DNA of 64,000 nt from Thermococcus sp. P6 (GCF_002214525.1 NZ_CP015104.1:186001-250000), one strand, 5' to 3'; positions 27,016 to 38,472 are shown, numbered from the stretch's first letter. Translations and numbers: made by a program. Notes: generated by a model from the letters alone, not told the origin.

Positions 27016-27940
27016 GGGGAGGTTCTTTTTTATCGCAGAGTCCTGCCTTGGCCATGGGGCACCTCGGGTGGAAGCGGCATCCTCCGGGCGGGTTTATGGG
27101 ACTCGGCGGTTCTCCGGTTATCTTCATGCGTTTCTGTTTCAGTTCTCTGGCCAGATCGGGATCCGGAATGGGGATGGCTGAGAGCAGAAGCTTCGTGTAG
27201 GGGTGAAGGGGATTGTTGAACACCTCCTCCGCGGGCCCCACCTCAACCAGTTTTCCGAGGTACATAACCCCTATCCTGTGGCTCATGTACTTGACCACGC
27301 CGAGGTCGTGGCTGATGAAGAGGTAAGTGAAGCCGAACTCCCTCTGGAGGTCCTTTAAGGTGTTCAGGATGTTGGCCTGAACGGAAACGTCGAGGGCTGA
27401 CGTGGGCTCGTCCAGAACTATGAACTCGGGTTTGAGGGCGAGAAGCTTTGCAAGGGCTATCCTCTGCCTCTGGCCCCCGCTGAACTCGTGGGGATAGCGG
27501 TAGAGGTGCATCTCGTTCAGCCCCACGCTCTCGAGCAGTCTTACCACGAACTCCTCCGGATCGTCGACCTCTATGCCGTGAAACCTGACGGGCTCCATGA
27601 TTATCTCAAAGACCGTCTGGCGGGGGTTCAGGGAGGAGTAAGGGTCCTGAAACATTATCTGGGCCTTCCTTCTGAACCACTTCATCTCCTCGCCCTTGAG
27701 CTTCGTCACGTCCCTGCCCTGAAAGATGATCTGGCCTGCCGTGGGTTCTATAAGACGGAGGATCGTTCTACCGGTCGTGGTCTTTCCGCAGCCGCTCTCC
27801 CCTACGAGACCGAAGGTTTCGCCCTTTTCTATCGTGAAACTGATGTCGTCCACCGCTTTAACGTAACCCGTGGTCCTCAGGAGACCCCTGATGGGAAAAT
27901 ACTTTTTGAGGTTCTTAACCTCGAGTAGCGGCTCGCTCAT
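26960..27940 (-). CDS. Oligopeptide-type ABC transporter ATP-binding protein (OppF/DppF)
   Basis: The 326-residue ATPase has Walker [13 protein letters not shown], signature [11 protein letters not shown] and Walker [14 protein letters not shown]. The C-terminal oligopeptide-transporter extension has a cysteine set ([18 protein letters not shown] ... VACWLY) that may bind an Fe-S cluster in this family. It is last in the five-gene order SBP-B-C-D-F, ten bases after oppD, so it is co-transcribed. It energises import with its OppD partner. Confidence 0.92.
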   Translation of the reverse strand: MSEPLLEVKNLKKYFPIRGLLRTTGYVKAVDDISFTIEKGETFGLVGESGCGKTTTGRTILRLIEPTAGQIIFQGRDVTKLKGEEMKWFRRKAQIMFQDPYSSLNPRQTVFEIIMEPVRFHGIEVDDPEEFVVRLLESVGLNEMHLYRYPHEFSGGQRQRIALAKLLALKPEFIVLDEPTSALDVSVQANILNTLKDLQREFGFTYLFISHDLGVVKYMSHRIGVMYLGKLVEVGPAEEVFNNPLHPYTKLLLSAIPIPDPDLARELKQKRMKITGEPPSPINPPGGCRFHPRCPMAKAGLCDKKEPPLIEVEKDHYVACWLYGGE

Positions 27941-27949
27941 GGTATCACC

Positions 27950-28930
27950 TCAGTAAAGGTGGCAGGCCACGAAGTGGCCCGGTTCTACCTCCTTCAGTTC
28001 GGGCACCTCTCTACTGCAGATTTCCACGGCTCTGGGACATCTCGGATGGAAGCGACAGCCACTGGGGGCTTCTATCAGGTTCGGAACGGTTCCGGGTATC
28101 GCCTCGAGATGCTCTATCTTCGTCATCGGGTTTGGAACGGCCCTGAGCAACCCCCGGGTGTAGGGATGGAGCGGGTTTTTGAATATCTGCTCCACCGAAC
28201 CTATCTCGACTATCTTACCGGCGTACATGACGGCCACCCTGTCGGCCATCTCCGCGACGACGCCCATGTTGTGGGTGATGAGTATAATCGTGGTGTCGTA
28301 CTCCTTCTTGAGCCTGTTCATCAGATCGAGTATCTGGGCCTGCACGGTTACGTCCAGCGCGGTCGTGGGTTCGTCCGCTATGAGTATCTTCGGGTTGTTG
28401 GAGACGCCGGTTCCTATGACAACGCGCTGTTTCATCCCCCCGCTCATCTCGTGGGGATAGTTCTTCACCCTCTCCTCCGGATCGGGGATGAGAACACGCC
28501 GGAGCACATCCACGGCCCGTTTAAGGCCCTCCTTCCAGTCCCTGACCGTTCTGTGGACCACCATGGCCTCGGCTATCTGGTAACCCACTGTGTACAGGGG
28601 ATCGAGCGATGCGTTCGGGTCCTGAAAGATGTAGGCTATCTCCTTACCCCGGATGTCCCTGATCTCCTCCGGAGAAAGCTTCAGCAGGTCAACGGAGCTT
28701 CCGTCTTCGCGGTGATAGATTACCCTTCCCCTCACTATCTTCCCGGGGCTTTCGATGAGCTGGGTCAGTGCCCGGGATGTAACGCTCTTCCCGCAGCCGG
28801 TTTCTCCAACGAGGGCGAAGGTCTCTCCCCGGTAGACGTCAAAAGAAACCCCCTCGATGGCCTTTACTATGCCGGCGTAGGTGTAGAAGTGGACGGTAAG
28901 ATCGCGGACCTCGAGAATGGGCTCAGGCAT
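27950..28930 (-). CDS. Oligopeptide-type ABC transporter ATP-binding protein (OppD/DppD)
   Basis: The 326-residue ATPase has Walker A ALVGETGCGKSVTSRAL, signature SGGMKQRVVIG and Walker B ILIADEPTTALDV. The C-terminal extension ends in a cysteine motif, [17 protein letters not shown] ... VACHLY. It overlaps the preceding permease gene by eight bases, so the two are translationally coupled. Confidence 0.92.
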   Translation of the reverse strand: MPEPILEVRDLTVHFYTYAGIVKAIEGVSFDVYRGETFALVGETGCGKSVTSRALTQLIESPGKIVRGRVIYHREDGSSVDLLKLSPEEIRDIRGKEIAYIFQDPNASLDPLYTVGYQIAEAMVVHRTVRDWKEGLKRAVDVLRRVLIPDPEERVKNYPHEMSGGMKQRVVIGTGVSNNPKILIADEPTTALDVTVQAQILDLMNRLKKEYDTTIILITHNMGVVAEMADRVAVMYAGKIVEIGSVEQIFKNPLHPYTRGLLRAVPNPMTKIEHLEAIPGTVPNLIEAPSGCRFHPRCPRAVEICSREVPELKEVEPGHFVACHLY

Positions 28931-30101
28931 TGCTCTCGCCCTCCTTTCTGGACTTCTTGACCTTGAACTCTATGCTCCTCCTCGTCCGGGGATCGAGGAT
29001 GTCCCTCATGGTGTCGCCGAGGAGGTTCCAGCCGAGGGCAACGAGCATTATCATCAGGCCGGAGAACGTGACCAGCCACCATTTCTCCGGGAAGTACTGG
29101 GAGCCGTCGTAGACTATCCTGCCCCAGTCGGCTATTGGCGGCGTGGCCCCGAGTCCGAGGAAGCTCAGACCTGCTTCCATAAGGATAACACCGCCGAAGT
29201 CGAGGGTGATGTAAACGAGTATCGGTCCTATGATGTTTGGCAGGATGTGTTTGAACATTATGGTCCTCGAGCTGAGCCCTATGGCCCTCGCCGCCTCAAC
29301 GTAGAGGTTCTCCCTCTCCGTAAGGGTGGAACCGCGCGTGATCCTCGCGTATGCCGGCCACCAGACGATTATCATCGCCAGTATGACCGCGAGTAGCTTT
29401 CCGAGGTTACCCGCATCCTGCTGCTCGAGGGCAAAGAGCCACAGCACGAACTTCTGAAGCAACTCGTGGGCCGAAATGAAGTTCTGAAGTCTCTGAGGTA
29501 GGACGGCGGAGAAGGCTATGGCCAGTATCAGGGCGGGGAACGCCAAGAAAACGTCGGTGATGCGCATGATGAGCTCATCCACCTTGCCACCGTAGTAGCC
29601 CGCCACCAGACCCAGTACGATGCCCAGCGGAACGCCCAGGACTATGACCAGTATGGATATCACGAAGGACACCCTTGCACCGTAGAGGATGAGGCTGACG
29701 AGGTCCCTGCCGTAGTGATCCGCGCCGAGGGGGTAGTGTACCGTTGCGGTGTACTGAATCACGTTTTTCCCCTGCAGTTCGATGACGTTCATGACGTAAG
29801 TTGAACCGGGAGGGGCGAGGTAGGTGTTGAAGTTGTAGTTGCTCGGGAAGAACCGGTAGCTCCAAGGTGCCAGCCTCGGTCCGAAGATGCCGAGGAACAC
29901 GAACATCAACACGAGGATCAGGCCTATTAACCCGGGCGGAGAGCGGTTCAGGGCGTAGAGCGTAAGCTTCCACTCTTCCATCTTGGAACGGTTTTTCCGC
30001 TTCCAGTCCTTCTTGAAGAGGGCAATGAAGGAACCAATGCCTTCAACCAGCGCATCGGAGAACCTGTCAAGGAAGTTCCTCTCGTACTCTTCCCTTCCCA
30101 T
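28923..30101 (-). CDS. Oligopeptide-type ABC transporter permease (OppC/DppC)
   Basis: The 392-residue permease is longer than the usual 280-300. It has a charged N-terminal extension of about 60 residues before helix 1 and an amphipathic insert near LQNFISAHELLQKFV between helices. The EAA loop that contacts the ATPase is clear: EAARAIGLSSRTIMFKHILPN. LGADHYGRDL is a conserved N-terminal OppC motif. It sits 12 bases downstream of oppB. Confidence 0.92.
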   Translation of the reverse strand: MGREEYERNFLDRFSDALVEGIGSFIALFKKDWKRKNRSKMEEWKLTLYALNRSPPGLIGLILVLMFVFLGIFGPRLAPWSYRFFPSNYNFNTYLAPPGSTYVMNVIELQGKNVIQYTATVHYPLGADHYGRDLVSLILYGARVSFVISILVIVLGVPLGIVLGLVAGYYGGKVDELIMRITDVFLAFPALILAIAFSAVLPQRLQNFISAHELLQKFVLWLFALEQQDAGNLGKLLAVILAMIIVWWPAYARITRGSTLTERENLYVEAARAIGLSSRTIMFKHILPNIIGPILVYITLDFGGVILMEAGLSFLGLGATPPIADWGRIVYDGSQYFPEKWWLVTFSGLMIMLVALGWNLLGDTMRDILDPRTRRSIEFKVKKSRKEGESNA

Positions 30102-30113
30102 TTTATCACCTCA

Positions 30114-31115
30114 TCAGTACCTCACCCTCGGGTCTATGAGGGCGTACAGCACGTCTACAACCAGGTTGGTTATGAGGAAGATCAGGGCAAAGACGGTCGT
30201 TATGGCCACCACCGCCGGGAAGTCGAGGTTCCTGATGGATTCTATGACGTAGGAGCCCATTCCGGGCAGGCCGAAGACCGTCTCGGTAATGGGCGTCCCG
30301 CCGAGGAGGCCCCCAAACTGAAGGCCGAGGACCGTAACTATTGGCACCATCGCGTTCTTGAGTGCGTGACGGTAGATGCCCATCTTCGGAACCCCCTTGG
30401 CCTTGAGGAATCCCACGTAATCACTGTTTATGGCCTCAAGGAAGCTGTTCCTGACGAACCTGGCTATAACCCCCGATCCCATAAAACCGAGGGTGAACCC
30501 GGGCAACCAGAGCCTGTGGAGGTGCTGGCTGAAGGTTGAGAAATCTCCAGTAAGGAGGGCGTCTATCATGGGGATGTGTGTTATCACGTGCTGCGGAGGG
30601 GCCGGGAAACCCGCGAGCGTTATCCAGCGAACTTTGACGAAGAACAGATATATGAGCAGGTAACCCAGCCAGAAGACGGGCATGGAAACGCCCGTGAGCG
30701 CGAAGAACCTTATAATTGTATCCACCCAAGTGTTGCGCTTGAGGGCGGAGATCAGGCCCAGCGGGACGCCTATTATCAGTATGAAAAAGAAAGCCACCAG
30801 CGCCAGTTCGAAGGTTACGGGAAATCTCTCCTTTATATCGTCGAAGACGTAGTTGGAGGTTCTCGGATCCACTATGCTGTTCCTCGCAAGTCCGCTGATG
30901 AGGAACCAGTACTGATCGTACCAGGGGTCGTCGAGGTGGTATTCCCTCCTTATCTGCTCCATGTACTCCTGACTGGCCTTCTCACCGCCGGCCCATGCCC
31001 TGGCAACGTCAGCTGGAATAACGTAGGCGATCAGAAAAACTATGAGCGTGACTCCAATCAGTGTGGGTATGAACGTGAGGAGCCTTCTTATTAGGAACTT
31101 CTTCAGGTTGGCCAA
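30114..31115 (-). CDS. Oligopeptide-type ABC transporter permease (OppB/DppB)
   Basis: The 333-residue permease has six predicted helices, the opening FLIRRLLTFIPTLIGVT and the EAA loop GFLKAKGVPKMGIYRHALKNA. It forms the channel with OppC. It lies 64 bases downstream of the binding-protein gene. Confidence 0.92.
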   Translation of the reverse strand: MANLKKFLIRRLLTFIPTLIGVTLIVFLIAYVIPADVARAWAGGEKASQEYMEQIRREYHLDDPWYDQYWFLISGLARNSIVDPRTSNYVFDDIKERFPVTFELALVAFFFILIIGVPLGLISALKRNTWVDTIIRFFALTGVSMPVFWLGYLLIYLFFVKVRWITLAGFPAPPQHVITHIPMIDALLTGDFSTFSQHLHRLWLPGFTLGFMGSGVIARFVRNSFLEAINSDYVGFLKAKGVPKMGIYRHALKNAMVPIVTVLGLQFGGLLGGTPITETVFGLPGMGSYVIESIRNLDFPAVVAITTVFALIFLITNLVVDVLYALIDPRVRY

Positions 31116-31179
31116 CTTTCTCCCCCCTCTTCCCTCCTGACCATCAAAGGAGAAATCATGGAAAAAAGAAAACCATGGA

Positions 31180-33288
31180 TCAGCTCACGCTTACCTCAAG
31201 GGTCTTGAAGCTCGTGGCACCGTAGAGGAACGGTCCGACCCAGTTGTCGGAGTCGAGGTAGTCCGGAACCCAGCCGACGACGTAAACGTCGTACTCGCCG
31301 TGTTCGGTCTTGTCGAGGTAGGTGGGCCAGTTGTAGCTGTTCACCGTTACCTGGAAGCCGAGCTGGCTCCAGACGTTCTGGAGGAGGGTCATTATCTTCT
31401 CACGTGCCGTGTTGCCCTCGTTGTAGATCAGCTCGATCTTGTACTTGGTCGGATCGACGCCGGCCTTCTGGAGAAGTTGCTGGGCCTTGGCGAGGTCGTA
31501 CGTGTACTTGATTATTCCCTCCTCGGTGTATCCGGGCCATGGCTTCGGTATCGGCCCGTAGTTCCGTTCAAGGAGTCCCTGATAGACGAGCTGGGATATC
31601 TGGTCGTAGGGAACGGCGTAGGCCAGGGCCTCCCTGACGAGCGGGTCGTTGAAGGGTTCCTTCTGCGTGTTGAAGACGAGGAATGTCAGTATGGGCTGAA
31701 GGATGTCCGTCTGAACGATCGACTTGAAGCCGTTGAGCTCGAGTCCCTTGACGGTGTCCATCTTCTCGGGCGGTATGGCAACGACATCGGCCGTTCCCGT
31801 CTTGAAGAGGTTGATCCTTGCCATGGCGTCGCTGTTGATGACGTAGATTACCCTCCTGTGTCCCGGGCTGGACGTGGCGTTCCAGTAGTGGGGGTTGTAT
31901 TCGAGGACTATGTAGGCGTCCTTCTGGTAGTCGGCAACGTAAAACGGTCCGGTTCCAACGGGTTTGTCGTGCATGAGCTGGTGGGTCGGGTCGCTCTTGC
32001 CCTCGCTAAGGTAGTTCCACCAGGCGCTCGGGTCGTGCCCGTTGTTGCTCGCCTCGAGTGCTTCCTGATACTTGTCGCCGAGGAGGTACTCCATCGGGAC
32101 GACACTGAGGAACGGGTCCGCGAGTACTCCAAGTACCGGGGCGTAGGGAGCCGGAAGGACGAGCTTAAAGACTCCCGCGGTGTCCCCACTGTAACCGAAG
32201 AACTGCTTGAGCTCGTCGAGGCTCTTGATCTGGGTGCTCTTTCCGTTGAACTCGGCCACGAGCGGGTGGTCCTTGAGGTACTGGTCAAACTCATCCTCCG
32301 TCAGGGCCGCCGAGTGGTTAACGTCCATGAAGGAATTGACCATCCAGCTGACGCTGTGTCCAAGCCTCTCCACACGGAGGAAGGTGAAGGCCACATCCGT
32401 GGCGTCTATCGGGTAGGTCTTCTCGTTCCACGGGTCGTAGGCATTCACACCACCGCGGATCAGGAAGTACCATTCCGTGCCTTCCTCGTTGTGGGCCCAG
32501 GCTACGGCCAGATCCGGGCTGACCTCTTCCGTGTTCTCCTTCCAGTAGGTGACGAGGGTGTCGCCTATCTCGTGCCATATCTCCCATCCGAAGGTCTCGT
32601 AGGTCATTGCGGGATCAAAGCTCTCAGGCCAGCCAAAGGTGGCTATAACGTACGTGTCCGGATCGTTCGTGTAGTCCTTGATTCCCACCTTTACGGAGGG
32701 AGCGTTTTTGTCCTCGCTGAGAAGATCGTAGCGCTCTGCAAGGGTCGGGTGGTAGTAGCGTCCCTTTACCCAGTCCCAGTAAACGCGTAGCTGCCTGTTC
32801 TGACCGAGGATGACCTCAGGAACCAGCTTGTTTCCGAGGATGTAAACCGCCTTGAAGAGCTCGGTCCTTATCGTCGGATCGGTCTGGCGCCTCGCCGCTA
32901 TGATGAGGGCATCCACGTGCTCGTCACGGAAGAAGGCCGGATCGATCGCACCAAACCCCTGCCCCTGTTCCATCAGGGTCTTGACGTCGGGAGTGTTGGC
33001 GGTGTCGACCTCGTATTCCACCCTTATTACCTTCTTGCCCGAGGGAATGCTTACGGTTGGACTGGAGCCTTTGGGTCCGACCACGACGACGCTTTTGTCG
33101 GTCTCTATGACGTAAACCTTCCCCATCTCGAGTATTGCCGACGTGGATTTGGTTTGGGTTGTGGTTTCTGTGGTACCGGGCTGGGTGGAGGTGGTGCCGG
33201 ACTGACCACCGCTGATACAGCCACTGGAGGCCACGGAAAACGCCACTAAAAACACAACCAGCAAAGCCAGCAGGGTTTTTGTTTTCAC
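31180..33288 (-). CDS. Lipoprotein substrate-binding protein of the Opp/Dpp ABC importer, apparently circularly permuted
   Basis: The 702-residue protein starts at GTG 33288 (GGGGTGG upstream; TTG 33291 is an alternative). A signal peptide ends in a lipobox with Cys24, then a Thr/Ser/Gln-rich linker. The family 5 solute-binding core is clear from about residue 209: VIATFGWPESFDPA, SPDLAVAWAHNEEGTEWYF, VGTGPFYV, LVREALAYAVPYDQI, then VGWVPDYLDSDNWVGPFLYG. The protein ends there. The segment that normally follows is instead at residues about 117-189: DPAFFRDEHVDALIIAARR, TDPTIRTELFKAVYILGN and RVYWDWVKGRYYHP. It should bind peptides or oligosaccharides outside the membrane; which cannot be told. 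TATA-like TTTATTTAT is near 33340-33348. Confidence 0.9.
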   Translation of the reverse strand: MKTKTLLALLVVFLVAFSVASSGCISGGQSGTTSTQPGTTETTTQTKSTSAILEMGKVYVIETDKSVVVVGPKGSSPTVSIPSGKKVIRVEYEVDTANTPDVKTLMEQGQGFGAIDPAFFRDEHVDALIIAARRQTDPTIRTELFKAVYILGNKLVPEVILGQNRQLRVYWDWVKGRYYHPTLAERYDLLSEDKNAPSVKVGIKDYTNDPDTYVIATFGWPESFDPAMTYETFGWEIWHEIGDTLVTYWKENTEEVSPDLAVAWAHNEEGTEWYFLIRGGVNAYDPWNEKTYPIDATDVAFTFLRVERLGHSVSWMVNSFMDVNHSAALTEDEFDQYLKDHPLVAEFNGKSTQIKSLDELKQFFGYSGDTAGVFKLVLPAPYAPVLGVLADPFLSVVPMEYLLGDKYQEALEASNNGHDPSAWWNYLSEGKSDPTHQLMHDKPVGTGPFYVADYQKDAYIVLEYNPHYWNATSSPGHRRVIYVINSDAMARINLFKTGTADVVAIPPEKMDTVKGLELNGFKSIVQTDILQPILTFLVFNTQKEPFNDPLVREALAYAVPYDQISQLVYQGLLERNYGPIPKPWPGYTEEGIIKYTYDLAKAQQLLQKAGVDPTKYKIELIYNEGNTAREKIMTLLQNVWSQLGFQVTVNSYNWPTYLDKTEHGEYDVYVVGWVPDYLDSDNWVGPFLYGATSFKTLEVSVS

Positions 33289-33457
33289 CAATAGCCACCC
33301 CCCTTCATTAGGGCGCCCATCTATACATCAGAGGCATAAATAAACCTTTCTATGCATTTGATAGCCCCAGGAGTGTGAAGGGGTAACGTGCTCTGCGAAA
33401 AGCTTAAATGATGCTGTGGTCAAATAAAGGTGTAGAGCCTTTCGCGGTGGTGAAAAA

Positions 33458-33700
33458 ATGGTCAGGGCGTATGTTTTGTTGACCGTGGAGATTGGAAAGG
33501 TCGAGAGCGTTATAGAGGAGATCAAGCAGATCCCGGGCGTTAGAAAGGCCGATGCCGTTACGGGCCCCTACGATGCGATAGTCCATCTCGAGGCCAAGGA
33601 CCTCGGAGAGCTGACGAGAAAGATACTCCATGACATACACAACATCGACGGCGTTATAGACACCACTACGGCCATAGTCGTGGAGGCGGAGGAAGAGTAA
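33458..33700 (+). CDS. Stand-alone RAM-domain protein (Lrp/AsnC ligand-binding domain)
   Basis: The 80-residue protein has only the effector-binding, oligomerising domain of Lrp/AsnC regulators: VRAYVLLTVEIGKVESVIEEI, VTGPYDAIVHLEAKD and a terminal TTTAIVVEA strand. There is no helix-turn-helix domain. Such proteins bind amino acids and may modulate full-length Lrp partners. GGTGGTG precedes the ATG by six bases and a TTAAAT box lies about 50 bases upstream. Its stop codon directly abuts the stop of the convergent SRP19 gene. Confidence 0.88.
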   Translation: MVRAYVLLTVEIGKVESVIEEIKQIPGVRKADAVTGPYDAIVHLEAKDLGELTRKILHDIHNIDGVIDTTTAIVVEAEEE

Positions 33701-34048
33701 TCACCTCTTTTTCCCGCCGGATCTGTGCCTCTTCCTGCCCTTTGTCTTAGTCCGGGTTTTTCTGATTTCCCTGATCTTCTGTCCCAGCATTCTCAGGCTT
33801 TTTCCCTTTGGATGTTTGCTCCCGATCCTGAGCATTCCCTTCAGGCGGTACTCCTCATCGAGACCGGCCAGGCGCGGATTGAGCTTTGAGCCGTCAAGCT
33901 CGATTATCTTCATCCCCAGAGATTTTGCCGCATCCGTTATCTCCTTGATTCCGGGAGCCTCAACCGCAAACTCCTTCCCCACCTGCCTGCCGTACCTTCT
34001 GCTGAGCCGGGAATCCAGTTCGTTCGGCCACACCACGAACTTCTTCAT
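33701..34048 (-). CDS. srp19: Signal recognition particle 19 kDa protein
   Basis: The 115-residue protein has the SRP19 core: VVWPNELDSRLSRRYGRQV, a central AVEAPGIKEITDAAKSLG and a lysine/arginine-rich tail. It binds the tips of SRP RNA helices 6 and 8 and promotes assembly with SRP54. GGTGG lies before the ATG at 34048. TTTTTAAT at 34082-34089 on the minus strand is the likely TATA box. Confidence 0.95.
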   Translation of the reverse strand: MKKFVVWPNELDSRLSRRYGRQVGKEFAVEAPGIKEITDAAKSLGMKIIELDGSKLNPRLAGLDEEYRLKGMLRIGSKHPKGKSLRMLGQKIREIRKTRTKTKGRKRHRSGGKKR

Positions 34049-34103
34049 CCTTCCACCCGGTAAGGTTTAAAAGAGGATGATTAAAAATCCTTTTGGTGGG
34101 TCT

Positions 34104-34739
34104 ATGAGAACGTCCCTCTTGGAGAACTGCCTCTTCGAAAAGATCAGGAGGGGGGATAACGTTATAATCGAGTACGGATCGAGCTACCCCGTGGAAATGT
34201 TCTCCTGGGGTTTCCTCGTCCCGGCCCTTGTAGAGCGGAACGGGATTACGGTGGTGGATTTCTTCGGCGTTGGCAGTATCCTTTTCAGGAATTACGTAAG
34301 GAAGGTCTCCGGCAGTGAGTACTCCCGTATAATAGAGTTCCTGAAGAAGATAAAGGTCATTAAGGTGGGACCCGGCACCGTTGGTTATGGGGAAGTCATA
34401 GATGAGAGGATTCCGGTCTACGACCCCCAGACGTTCCTCAGGGAGTACTACGCCATCGTTAACAGGATAACGCGTTTCCCGATGAAGCCCGGGTACTTGG
34501 TAACCTTCGGTCTATCGCACTACGTCCACTTCGGAGGGGACAAGGCGGTAAAGAGCCTTATAACGGGTTTAACCACGATTCCAATGGAGGACTGGGTGAG
34601 CGTACACCTCCTCAACGTGGACGTGCTGGAGCCGACGCATCTTGCCATGCTGGAGGAGATGGCACCCGTGGTCTTCCAGCTGTCGGATGAAGGAGTAACG
34701 CTAAAGAAGGGGTGTGATACCTTTGATCCGGAAGGGTGA
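34104..34739 (+). CDS. DUF257 family protein
   Basis: The product from ATG 34104 has 211 residues; GGTGGGT lies just before it, so I prefer it to the ATG at 34077. Motifs include NVIIEYGSSYPVEMFSWGFLVPAL and YVHFGGDKAVKSLITGL. DUF257 is found almost only in Thermococcales and looks like a distant RecA/KaiC-type fold without a clear Walker A. It overlaps the TrmI gene by 17 bases, so the two are probably co-translated. Confidence 0.75.
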   Translation: MRTSLLENCLFEKIRRGDNVIIEYGSSYPVEMFSWGFLVPALVERNGITVVDFFGVGSILFRNYVRKVSGSEYSRIIEFLKKIKVIKVGPGTVGYGEVIDERIPVYDPQTFLREYYAIVNRITRFPMKPGYLVTFGLSHYVHFGGDKAVKSLITGLTTIPMEDWVSVHLLNVDVLEPTHLAMLEEMAPVVFQLSDEGVTLKKGCDTFDPEG

Positions 34740-35481
34740 CAGGGTTCTCCTGATCGACAGGAGGGGGAAGAGATACCTCGTAACCGTCTCCGAGGATGAG
34801 TTCCACACGGATCTGGGGGTGCTTCGGCTCGGCGAGCTCATCGGAAGGGACTACGGGAGCTCGATAGTCAGCCACAAAGGGGAGGAGTTCAGGGTTCTGA
34901 AGCCGGATGTTAACGACATCGTGGCCAAAATGCGACGTGGACCTCAGATCGTTCACCCGAAGGACGCCGGTATAATCATCGCCTACGCGGGCATATCCTC
35001 AGGGGACACCGTCGTGGAAGCGGGGGTGGGAAGCGGTGCGCTCACGATATTCCTGGCCAACGTCGTGGGACCGACCGGAAGGATCATCGGCTACGAGATC
35101 AGGGAGGACCACGCCGAAATAGCCAGAAGGAACGTAGAACTCGCCGGTTTCTCCGATAGGGTTGAGATAAAGATCGGAAACATCTACGAGGGCATAGAGG
35201 AGAGAGCCGATCACATCGTCCTCGACCTGCCCCGGCCGGAGAACGTTCTACCGCACGCCGTGGAGTCCCTGAGGCCCGGAGGTTACTTCGTCGCCTACAC
35301 GCCGTGCATGAATCAGGTTCACCGCTTTTTCAGGGCCTTTGAGGAGTACAGGAAGGAGTTCTACAAGCCAAGGGTCGTGGAAGTTCTCGTCAGGGAGCAC
35401 GAGGTAAAGGAGGAATGTATGAGGCCGAAGACGAGGATGCTCGCCCATACGGGCTACATAACGTTCCTGCGGAAGGTTTGA
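34723..35481 (+). CDS. trmI: tRNA (adenine-57/58-N1) methyltransferase TrmI
   Basis: The 252-residue SAM-dependent enzyme makes m1A57/m1A58 in the T loop of tRNA. The archaeal enzyme modifies both positions. The SAM-binding motif is VEAGVGSGALTIF, followed by LDLPRPE and YTPCMNQV. Cysteines in YTPCMNQ and EECMRPKT match those that form intersubunit disulfides in the P. abyssi tetramer. I chose TTG 34723 because the product then starts MIRKGDRV like its homologues and AAGGGGTG lies eight bases upstream; GTG 34714 is the alternative. Confidence 0.93.
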   Translation: MIRKGDRVLLIDRRGKRYLVTVSEDEFHTDLGVLRLGELIGRDYGSSIVSHKGEEFRVLKPDVNDIVAKMRRGPQIVHPKDAGIIIAYAGISSGDTVVEAGVGSGALTIFLANVVGPTGRIIGYEIREDHAEIARRNVELAGFSDRVEIKIGNIYEGIEERADHIVLDLPRPENVLPHAVESLRPGGYFVAYTPCMNQVHRFFRAFEEYRKEFYKPRVVEVLVREHEVKEECMRPKTRMLAHTGYITFLRKV

Positions 35482-35610
35482 TCGTCCATCCCATTTCATC
35501 CATAGGTAAACTCCAGAGAACACGCTCCCCATAGGTTTTTATCTTACGTGGCTTTTCTCGAACGTTTTTTGACCCTTTAGTTTATCGTTTGGGGATCCTC
35601 CCGGGCATTG

Positions 35611-35627
35611 AACCTTTGGTTAACAAC
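35611..35627. promoter_or_regulatory. Candidate SurR operator upstream of sudB
   Basis: The site reads AAC-N5-GTT-N3-AAC, which on the minus strand is GTT-N3-AAC-N5-GTT, the full published SurR consensus of Thermococcales. It lies three bases before the TATA box at 35631, overlapping the BRE area. Confidence 0.5.
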
Positions 35628-35630
35628 AGA

Positions 35631-35638
35631 TTTATAAA
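35631..35638 (+). promoter_or_regulatory. TATA box of the sudBA operon
   Basis: TTTATAAA lies 62 bases before the GTG start at 35700, predicting a leader of about 40 bases. GGAGGTG precedes the start by six bases. Confidence 0.6.
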
Positions 35639-35699
35639 CACTCCACGGTTACGAAGGGTTAGATGGTCAGATCTGAGCTCACGTACGGAGGTGTTCATT

Positions 35700-38005
<2,306 letters not shown>

Positions 38006-38007
38006 CT

Positions 38008-38472
38008 TTACCACTGCCTTTTTCTTTCCCCTATGAAGAACTTCATGAAGCCCGAGAAGTCCTCGCCCCGAAAGGCCGCGTAGAGGCTCCCCGTTTCTTC
38101 CGGTGTTAGCCACTCGATGTATTCGGGAATTCCTTCCTCGAAGGTGTAGAGCACTTCATCGTCCTTTCTGGCGACGTCAAGTGTGTAGATCCTCTTTCCG
38201 TGCTTTCTGGCTATCTCGATTTCCCTGACGACGAGGGAGGTGAACTTCCCCACTATAGCCACCGCCACGAAGACGTCCGCCTCCGGTATCATGTGGTCCG
38301 TCATTTTGAGCCCGTAATCCGAAGGAACCACGAAGTTGTTGGAGTTCAGCTTCTCCTCGAGCAGTCTCAGTATGGCCTTCTCGGTGCGCGTATGGTAAAG
38401 TATCGTCGGCTCGCTCAGGTAGACGAGCGGGCCGTGTTTTTCCACCTTCTTTTTCCGGAAGAATCCAAGCAT
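38008..38472 (-). CDS. Hypothetical Rossmann-like protein, possibly nucleoside-hydrolase/TIR-like
   Basis: The 154-residue protein begins MLGFFRKKKVEKHGPLVYLSEPTI. It has alternating helix and strand segments including ADVFVAVAIVGKFTSLVVREIEIARKHGKRIYTLDV, a pattern reminiscent of nucleoside 2-deoxyribosyltransferase or TIR-like sensing folds, but the catalytic Glu cannot be assigned. No signal peptide. The ATG directly follows the closing stem of a C/D box RNA, and the GGTGG ribosome-binding site lies inside that stem. The function is unknown. Confidence 0.6.
   Translation of the reverse strand: MLGFFRKKKVEKHGPLVYLSEPTILYHTRTEKAILRLLEEKLNSNNFVVPSDYGLKMTDHMIPEADVFVAVAIVGKFTSLVVREIEIARKHGKRIYTLDVARKDDEVLYTFEEGIPEYIEWLTPEETGSLYAAFRGEDFSGFMKFFIGERKRQW

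Noticed and set aside
31300-32790. 496-codon plus-strand open frame antisense to the substrate-binding protein
   Set aside because: The minus-strand gene has full family motifs; the antisense frame is a by-product of GC-rich third positions and has no recognisable features or ribosome-binding site.
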